A stretch of 30,685 nucleotides of DNA, taken from positions 1 to 30,685 of the forward strand of contig CAKPZY010000022.1 of assembly GCA_934215475.1 (NCBI GenBank), in the 5' to 3' direction. Below the pieces are notes generated by a model. It did no database searches. It was not told the DNA's origin and saw only the letters and a list, made by a program, of their open reading frames with translations. The translations under genes were made by a program, and so were the position numbers. Source of the stretch: an uncultured Ligilactobacillus sp. (GTDB lineage: Bacteria; Bacillota; Bacilli; Lactobacillales; Lactobacillaceae). Shown here piece after piece: positions 24,956 to 30,685 of the stretch (positions within the stretch are counted from its first letter, which is position 1; each line of letters opens with the position of its first letter).

Positions 24956-25945
24956 GTGAAACTATTATTGTTAAGTGTTCGCCCAGATGAAAAAAGTGCA
25001 ATTGTTGCCTGGGAAAAGCGGCATCCTGATATAGAATTAACGATTGTTGACTGGGAGCTAAATTCACGAACCGTCAACCAAGTCCAAGGTTATGATGGTA
25101 TCGTTATTCAACAGCGCAGTCAAATCGAGGCAGAAGTATACCCGCGCTTAAAGCAGTTCGGCATTAAGCAGATTACTACGAGGACTGCTGGATATGATGT
25201 TATCGATGTACAAAAGGCCAAGGAAAACGGTCTAGTTGTCAGCAACGTTCCGGCATACTCACCCAGATCCGTCGCCGAACTTGCACTTACTCATACTTTT
25301 CGACTCATCAGAAAACAAGAGCTGGTCGATCAGCGGGTCCGCGAGCAAGATTTTCGCTGGGATGGACTCCAAGGAAGCGAGATCCATTCGTTGACAATTG
25401 GCATCATTGGAGCTGGTCGGATCGGCGGGACAGCAGCCCGCTTATTCAAGGCATTAGATGCCAACGTCATCGCCTATGACGTTGAGCCCAACCATAAACT
25501 AGATGATGTTCTGACTTTTCTGCCTTTTGAAGATGTTTTAAAAAAAGCCGATGTCATCTGTTTACATGTTGATTTAAATGAAACATCCAAAAACTTGATC
25601 GATGCCAAGGCTTTATCTCTAATGAAGCAGACCGCTTACCTTGTCAATGAATGTCGCGGTCCAGTCATAAATACCAAAGCATTGATTACAGCTTTAAAAG
25701 AGCACCGCATTGCCGGCGCGGCTCTCGATACGATGGTCGGGGAAGAAAAATTTTTCAACTTTGATCTGCGTGGTAAGAAGTTACCCAGCCCAGATTTGAT
25801 CGAATTACGCAAATTCAATAATGTGATCATCACTCCGCACGTTGGTTTTTATACTAATATCGCAGTGCAAAATATGATCGATATTAGTCTGGACGACACG
25901 TTGGCAATCTTGAAAGAACAAAACTGTGAACACACCATCAGCTAG
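24956..25945 (+). CDS. D-2-hydroxyacid dehydrogenase (D-lactate/D-hydroxyisocaproate dehydrogenase type)
   Basis: This 329-residue NAD-dependent enzyme reduces 2-oxoacids to D-2-hydroxyacids. It has TTRTAGYDVIDV, the nucleotide-binding GIIGAGRIGGTAARLF (about residues 147-162), and an acidic residue ending strand 2 (AYDVEPN). The catalytic triad is the Arg of NECRGPVIN, the Glu of MVGEEKFF and the His of ITPHVGFYT. It lies 43 bases after the aminotransferase and has AAGGAG eight bases before its GTG start; the frame runs further up into the previous gene without a ribosome site. In this operon it would turn phenylpyruvate or 4-hydroxyphenylpyruvate into the aryl-lactates. A plain D-lactate dehydrogenase role remains possible. 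Confidence 0.9.
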   Translation: MKLLLLSVRPDEKSAIVAWEKRHPDIELTIVDWELNSRTVNQVQGYDGIVIQQRSQIEAEVYPRLKQFGIKQITTRTAGYDVIDVQKAKENGLVVSNVPAYSPRSVAELALTHTFRLIRKQELVDQRVREQDFRWDGLQGSEIHSLTIGIIGAGRIGGTAARLFKALDANVIAYDVEPNHKLDDVLTFLPFEDVLKKADVICLHVDLNETSKNLIDAKALSLMKQTAYLVNECRGPVINTKALITALKEHRIAGAALDTMVGEEKFFNFDLRGKKLPSPDLIELRKFNNVIITPHVGFYTNIAVQNMIDISLDDTLAILKEQNCEHTIS

Positions 25946-26007
25946 TCTATTTATTTTCCTTGTGACTTGTTCGAAATTGTGAGAGCCACTCGGAAACGTC
26001 GATAAGC

Positions 26008-26040
26008 AAAAAAGCACTGGCAATTTTGCCAGTGCTTTTT
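26008..26040. terminator. Bidirectional terminator between convergent operons
   Basis: GCACTGGCA (26014-26022) pairs perfectly with TGCCAGTGC (26027-26035). Six A precede it and five T follow, so it can end both the aromatic operon and the MMPL gene. A longer imperfect repeat, GTAGCAA/TTGCTAC (26120-26161), lies nearer the MMPL stop codon. Confidence 0.85.
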
Positions 26041-26169
26041 AAATGAAAATTAGAGAACATATATAAATTTATTGAACAAAAAACAATGAGATGCTTAGCT
26101 TTACTTTCTTCTTTGAATTGTAGCAACCTTACCATAGTTTAAATAGAGCTTCTCTTGCTACCTCGATAT

Positions 26170-28764
26170 TTAATCCTTTGACCTTGGCTTCAGCAAGTAA
26201 ATGATTGCCGGTAAAATTGTTAAAGTAGCTATCAAAGAATAAGCTGTATCTAAAACAGTGATCAAGCCAAAATCTTTGAGAACCGGGAAACTCACAAACA
26301 ACAGAGTGGAAAAACCAGCAACAACAGTGAGCCCAGAAGCAGTAATTGCCTGTCCGACTGAACTCAAAGCTGTGGTAATAGCTCCTTCATTCTTTTGGCC
26401 GTACCGACGTTCTTCAATATAGCGTTCTAGTACTAGGATAGTAAATTCAGTCCCGATCCCTAGCACTAACGAACTCAAAGAAATTGTCACTGGGTTATAA
26501 CTGATCCCCAGGAGTTTCAAAGTCAATGGAGACAAGCCCAGAACGATCGCGATTGGTAAAAGTGGGTAAATAGCGTAGTGCCAATGGCGATATATCAGCA
26601 GTAATACAACAAAGATGATAACCAACCCAACTATCATGATCGTGGAACGATTGGTCGAAAGATTATGAATTCCTTCAGAAAGCATTGCTTGTGTCCCGGC
26701 TGGAGAAATCTGAACAGAACTTGGTAGATTTTTTGCATCGCTCGAGATCTGGTTCATGAGCTGCAGTGATTTTTCAGAATTCAGATTGGGCTTTAATTTG
26801 AAGCTGATCGTTGCATATTTATAGTTCGCACTCACCAATGTATTCTTCATAACCTGCGGCATTTTATCCAGACTCAGGTTTATATTTTTTTGCGGACCTT
26901 TTAACTGGTTCTTAGGCAAACTATCCGTAACAGTGGTTGCAGAAAGGATCTGCTGGTTATATTTGCTTTGTTCCTTGTTGGCAAAATCATCTATTTTTTC
27001 TAATGTACTCTTAGACCGGACATCATCTGAATGCACCAAATAGGTTAAATTGGTAGTTGAGCCCACCAATTTGTCGAGCTTTTTGTTTTGCTGCAAAGCA
27101 GGCAAGTTCTGGGGAATCATCTTAAAAAGACTAGTTTCTAACTTGACCTGATGTTCAAAAAAGAAACCAACTCCACCAAGCACGATCCCGATTATTAGCA
27201 CGATCCCAGCATGTTTCATGATCCAGCCAGCAAACAAGCCTAATTTTCGGTTGAGCCAGGAGCGTCCCAAATCTTTTTCTTTAAAAGATACCTTGGTTGT
27301 CTTTTCATCTCTTAATGACAAATATGCAAAAATTGTAACAGTCTCAACGAGATAGCAAACTAAAACACCAAAGGCTAAAGTTAAACCAAAATCTTTTAAC
27401 ATCGGTGCTTTGGAGATCCTCATGGTCAAGAAACTCAAGATCATGACAAACGTTGCGATCGCCACCGCGGAACCAGAATGCGCGGCAGTTTGCTCGACTG
27501 CTCCTTCCAAATTAAAACTGTTTTTCCGGAATTCTTCCTCATAACGATTAATGAACTGGACGCCAAAATCTGTGCCCAAACCAATTAGGATCGGTAAAAC
27601 GGCCATAGTTGCCATTGTCAAGTCGACACCAAGCCACCCCATGAAGCCAAAGGTCCAGATCATTCCAATTAAAACAACAAACAAAGGTAATAAACGGCGC
27701 CGAACTGGGAAAACGATCAGCAAGATCACGATCATAATGACGATTGCAGCAGCCAACATAATTACCATGCTTTTGGTCATTTGAGCTTTAACAGAACCGG
27801 CGATTGCAGGAGCACCTGCCAGTTTAGCAGAATAGCCATCATTTTGTAATCCGTGCTTTTTAAGTAAGTTATTTAACTGCTTGGTTTGGGCCTGATTCAA
27901 ATTCATATCACTGTTAGCGGTTGTAGTCATAGAGATCAACAGATGCTTGCCGTTTTGCGGGAGCAACTGCTGAAGTTGGTTGGGGATCTTACCATTATCC
28001 GAAAACAGCATGGTATGTATCAAATTATTACTCATGTTTTGCACAGGCGGAAGCATACTTATCGCTGTCTGGGTCATTTTTGCCTTTTGTTGACCGGTCA
28101 AAGTGGTCATTGCATAGCCCTTTATTTGTTGCTTCTGCTGTGCAGTTAACAAGCTAACCACCATCTGTACGAGTTCGGGAGTTGAAAACTTGCTGCCACG
28201 CTGCAATTGAGCTTTGGCTATTTGCGCTTTTTGTTGGTCGGTCAATATACTTAGAGCATATTGACCGATTTTTTGTCGTTGAGCTTGATTTAAGCTCGCA
28301 GCTACCTGACCTTGCAATTGTGATTGCTGTTTACCAGATAATTGCTTCAGCAATTCGTTTTGCATTTTGCCTGGATCAGCTGAATTATTAAAACCGGCGG
28401 CATTGTTGGACTTTAGCTGAGCATTCAGCATATTTACAACACTAGTTGTTGATTTGATCCCCTTGATTTTATTGGCGTCTTTGGTAAATGCGGCAATTTT
28501 TTTGAAAGTTTCGGAGCTAATAATTTTTTGCCCTTTATTTGCTGAAATATTAGCAATAAAGACGTCATTACCAAAGTTTTTTTGGTATATTTTACTGTCT
28601 TTAGCTATTTTAGAATTGCTTCCCACAAACATCTCATACCCAGTGTTCATTTGAATTTTTCCTAAACCAAAAGCAAAACCGATAGTGATCAAGGCAATCA
28701 AAATCAGACATAATTTAGCATGCTTGTGGATAGCTTTACCCAACCCTGCAAAAATTCTAGTCAT
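26170..28764 (-). CDS. MMPL/RND-family membrane transporter
   Basis: This 864-residue membrane protein has the two-fold RND layout: helix 1 (CLILIALITIGFAFGLG), a large extracytoplasmic loop, helices 2-6, then helix 7 (AGIVLIIGIVLGGVGFFFE), a second loop and helices 8-12. GLGTDFGVQFINRYEEE and GIGTEFTILVLERYIEE are matching segments of the two halves, with acidic residues that couple to proton flow. MMPL proteins export lipids, hydrophobic compounds or peptides; the substrate is unknown here. The first loop (about 120-245) is a Gln-rich helical insert with three LTxQQKxxx repeats. AGGAG lies seven bases before the ATG. It is transcribed alone, without a regulator beside it. Confidence 0.9.
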   Translation of the reverse strand: MTRIFAGLGKAIHKHAKLCLILIALITIGFAFGLGKIQMNTGYEMFVGSNSKIAKDSKIYQKNFGNDVFIANISANKGQKIISSETFKKIAAFTKDANKIKGIKSTTSVVNMLNAQLKSNNAAGFNNSADPGKMQNELLKQLSGKQQSQLQGQVAASLNQAQRQKIGQYALSILTDQQKAQIAKAQLQRGSKFSTPELVQMVVSLLTAQQKQQIKGYAMTTLTGQQKAKMTQTAISMLPPVQNMSNNLIHTMLFSDNGKIPNQLQQLLPQNGKHLLISMTTTANSDMNLNQAQTKQLNNLLKKHGLQNDGYSAKLAGAPAIAGSVKAQMTKSMVIMLAAAIVIMIVILLIVFPVRRRLLPLFVVLIGMIWTFGFMGWLGVDLTMATMAVLPILIGLGTDFGVQFINRYEEEFRKNSFNLEGAVEQTAAHSGSAVAIATFVMILSFLTMRISKAPMLKDFGLTLAFGVLVCYLVETVTIFAYLSLRDEKTTKVSFKEKDLGRSWLNRKLGLFAGWIMKHAGIVLIIGIVLGGVGFFFEHQVKLETSLFKMIPQNLPALQQNKKLDKLVGSTTNLTYLVHSDDVRSKSTLEKIDDFANKEQSKYNQQILSATTVTDSLPKNQLKGPQKNINLSLDKMPQVMKNTLVSANYKYATISFKLKPNLNSEKSLQLMNQISSDAKNLPSSVQISPAGTQAMLSEGIHNLSTNRSTIMIVGLVIIFVVLLLIYRHWHYAIYPLLPIAIVLGLSPLTLKLLGISYNPVTISLSSLVLGIGTEFTILVLERYIEERRYGQKNEGAITTALSSVGQAITASGLTVVAGFSTLLFVSFPVLKDFGLITVLDTAYSLIATLTILPAIIYLLKPRSKD

Positions 28765-28866
28765 TTTTCATCTCCTTAATTATTTTACACACTTATAATT
28801 GGTGCCCATTTCGTAAAGTACTGTTCTTGTCCACCAAAAATGCTGAGATTAACATTTTTCATTGTA

Positions 28867-28931
28867 CAAAAAAGCCGCTTACTATGTACAATGATTTGCA
28901 TATAACTGCAATCCAGCAATAATAAGCGACT
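28867..28931 (-). terminator. Branched terminator of the amino acid permease gene
   Basis: AGCCGCTTA (28873-28881) pairs with TAAGCGACT (28923-28931) including one G-U, around a 41-base loop with its own TGCA/TGCA hairpin. Six T follow on the minus strand. A separate repeat CATTGTAC/GTACAATG (28860-28867/28886-28893) overlaps it and could form instead. Confidence 0.65.
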
Positions 28932-28977
28932 ATAAACCAAACTTTAGCATTTGCCTATGGTAAGGTACTGACAGAGA

Positions 28978-30579
28978 TTATTTGTTCTTGACCTTATTAT
29001 TTAATTTTTGTGCGAGATAAAAGTCTGAGAAGATATGAGCACTTTTTAGACCCCAGAAATAGAAAAGCAAGGCAGCCGCAATGATCACTACAAAATCCCA
29101 AGGGTAAGTGATCAGGCCAGTGCCATTAAATTCTTTGCTGCCGATATATGACATAACAGCCAAGAAGATGAGGTAGACGATCAGCCACAAACTTGATCTT
29201 AGAGCTTCTTTGGTTTCCTTAAAACCCAGTTTATATTCATAGTAAAAGTAAATCGGCAAACCGAGTAAGATCACTAAAATGACCTCGATCGTGGTCGGCC
29301 ACATGGCCCAGTAGATCGCCAGTGACGCTAAGATAAAGGAAAACGGTGCGATCCATTTTAAATTCTTCAATCTGACTGGGCGAGTGAAGTTAGCACCCAT
29401 TTTCCGGAATGAGACCGCGGTGACTGGCCCTGTCAAATAAGCGATCAGAGTCGCTGTACAAATGACAGCAGCCAACGTTGACCATGATCTAAAAATCGAG
29501 ACCATCAGCATACTTAAGACTAGGTCTACCAGCATAGAAACACGTGGTGTCCCATATGTAGAATCGATCAGTCCTAAAAAATGAGGTACGTGCTTATTCC
29601 TTTCCATTGCGTACAAAACTCGACCTGTGGAAGCAGCAAACGAAACTCCTGTTCCAACCGGTGAAACGAAGGCATCAAGGTACAGCAGAACAGACAGCCA
29701 ACGGATTCCCAACATAATAGCCAAGTCAGCAAAAGGTGAATTAAAATTGATGCCATTCCATCCATGTGCAGCTAATGTTTGCGGAGACATCGCTGTAATA
29801 AACGAACTTTGCAAAAGCACGTAGATCACACCGCTGATCAGCAGTGAAATAAATATGCCACGGCTGATATTTTTCCTGGTATTTTTAATTTCACTTCCCA
29901 TGTTTATCACCGTTTGAAAAGCGTTAAAGGAAAAGATGATCCCGGCAGTTGCCGTGGCAGTAAAAATCGGAGCTGAGCCGTAAGGCATAAACTCCTGCCA
30001 AGTCTGCCCGTAATTTCCCGGATGAAAACTGGTGCTAAGCAGCATGATAACAGTCAGTGATGGGATAACGACCTTGAAAAGCGAGATCAAGCTGCTAAAC
30101 CGTGCAAGTAGAGTCACTGACCAGAAATTTAATAAGGTAAAGACAAGCATAAACAGGAATACGATCAGCAAACCCCGGGTCGTAATCATTCCGTTGGCTA
30201 AGAAACTGTTAGTCCAATTGGCCCAGGACCACGGCCAGGAACTCATGTACTGCACTGCTGCCACGGCCTCGATCGGTATCAGCGTAATGAGCGAGACCCA
30301 GTTAGCCCAGGAAGCAATGAAGCCAAGCATTGGACCATGGGAATATTGAGCATAGCGGCTCATTCCACCGGTTTCAGGAAACATAGATCCTAACTCCACG
30401 TAGTTATAGGCAATCATCGCAATAACTAAACCGCCAATGATCCATGAAATAATTGATGCAGGTCCGGCTACTCTGGACGCTTCCCAGGAACCAAACAGCC
30501 AACCAGAACCGATCAAAGATCCAAGAGTGAGCATGACAAGATGAAACAGACCGATCTTCTTTGTATTTTGAGAGTCCAT
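28978..30579 (-). CDS. APC-family amino acid permease
   Basis: This 533-residue membrane protein is an amino acid/polyamine/organocation transporter with about 12-14 hydrophobic segments. Helix 1 has LTLGSLIGSGWLFGSWEASRVAG, with the unwound GSGW substrate-binding stretch of APC proteins. Helix 3 follows FPETGGMSRYAQYSHGPMLGF. Helix 6 has IIFSFNAFQTVINMGSEIKNTRKNISRGI, and GRVLYAMERNKHVP is the conserved loop after helix 8. The substrate is not evident; glutamate/GABA antiporters and aspartate permeases are relatives. I start at the ATG at 30579 with AAGGAGG five bases upstream; an in-frame ATG at 30627 has no ribosome site. Confidence 0.9.
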   Translation of the reverse strand: MDSQNTKKIGLFHLVMLTLGSLIGSGWLFGSWEASRVAGPASIISWIIGGLVIAMIAYNYVELGSMFPETGGMSRYAQYSHGPMLGFIASWANWVSLITLIPIEAVAAVQYMSSWPWSWANWTNSFLANGMITTRGLLIVFLFMLVFTLLNFWSVTLLARFSSLISLFKVVIPSLTVIMLLSTSFHPGNYGQTWQEFMPYGSAPIFTATATAGIIFSFNAFQTVINMGSEIKNTRKNISRGIFISLLISGVIYVLLQSSFITAMSPQTLAAHGWNGINFNSPFADLAIMLGIRWLSVLLYLDAFVSPVGTGVSFAASTGRVLYAMERNKHVPHFLGLIDSTYGTPRVSMLVDLVLSMLMVSIFRSWSTLAAVICTATLIAYLTGPVTAVSFRKMGANFTRPVRLKNLKWIAPFSFILASLAIYWAMWPTTIEVILVILLGLPIYFYYEYKLGFKETKEALRSSLWLIVYLIFLAVMSYIGSKEFNGTGLITYPWDFVVIIAAALLFYFWGLKSAHIFSDFYLAQKLNNKVKNK

Positions 30580-30606
30580 ATAAACCTCCTTAAAAGTATC
30601 ACATTT

Positions 30607-30614
30607 ATTATAAC
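30607..30614 (-). promoter_or_regulatory. Extended -10 promoter of the permease gene
   Basis: On the minus strand TATAAT (30607-30612) is preceded by TG one base upstream, forming an extended -10 element. No good -35 is seen. The leader would be about 20 bases to the ribosome site. Confidence 0.45.
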
Positions 30615-30685
30615 AAACACGGATCATAAGCTTTTTTAGGTTCTGTAATAATATTTGTTAGCTAATAGTACTTATCATAATTTGG

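Noticed and set aside
28860..28893. Insertion-sequence end suggested by CATTGTAC/GTACAATG
   Set aside because: The repeat overlaps a branched hairpin with six T right after the permease gene, so a terminator explains it.
1..30685. CRISPR array, prophage, restriction-modification or toxin-antitoxin defence genes
   Set aside because: No regularly spaced repeats and no gene with the relevant motifs were seen on either strand.

Overview
The window looks like chromosomal DNA of a lactic acid bacterium, most likely a Lactobacillaceae member. The support is low G+C, AGGAGG-type ribosome sites, several GTG/TTG starts, and a gene set of arginine deiminase, bifunctional AdhE, lipoate ligase, a D-2-hydroxyacid dehydrogenase and an MMPL exporter. 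CcpA (cre), Rex and NagR-type sites are recognisable. The species cannot be fixed from the sequence alone. There is no rRNA, tRNA, CRISPR array, prophage or intact insertion sequence.

Positions 1-4900 hold the tail of a LacI-type regulator on the plus strand. The rest is on the minus strand: a B3/B4-domain protein behind a T-box leader with an unusual antiterminator bulge, a solitary arginine deiminase (arcA), a HAD phosphatase, and nagB with two NagR (dre) operators around its -10 box. Positions 4900-10500 carry a 51-bp IS-end-like palindrome, glmS and adhE; adhE has a Rex-like palindrome and a perfect cre upstream. nagB and glmS are the opposing enzymes of glucosamine-6-phosphate metabolism.

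Positions 10500-17200 carry the tRNA wobble-modification pair mnmE-mnmG (minus), preceded by a promoter and an early terminator. Divergent from them are lplA and a DHA2-type multidrug transporter (plus). Positions 17200-22700 hold an SDR dehydrogenase with its own operator-like region, and a tightly overlapping polyphosphate operon transcribed ppx2(HD)-ppk-ppx1.

Positions 22900-26000 are on the plus strand. A CHY zinc-finger gene carries two compensating frameshifts. It is followed by an aromatic aminotransferase/D-2-hydroxyacid dehydrogenase operon, which would turn Phe/Tyr into aryl-pyruvates and then aryl-lactates. Its leader encodes a 20-residue peptide with an aromatic-rich end (WNYYFYFF) and has alternative hairpins ending in a terminator. 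I read this as a ribosome-mediated attenuator sensing Phe/Tyr/Trp charging, and it is the most interesting element of the window. Positions 26100-30685 (minus) hold an MMPL/RND-type membrane protein and an APC-family amino acid permease.
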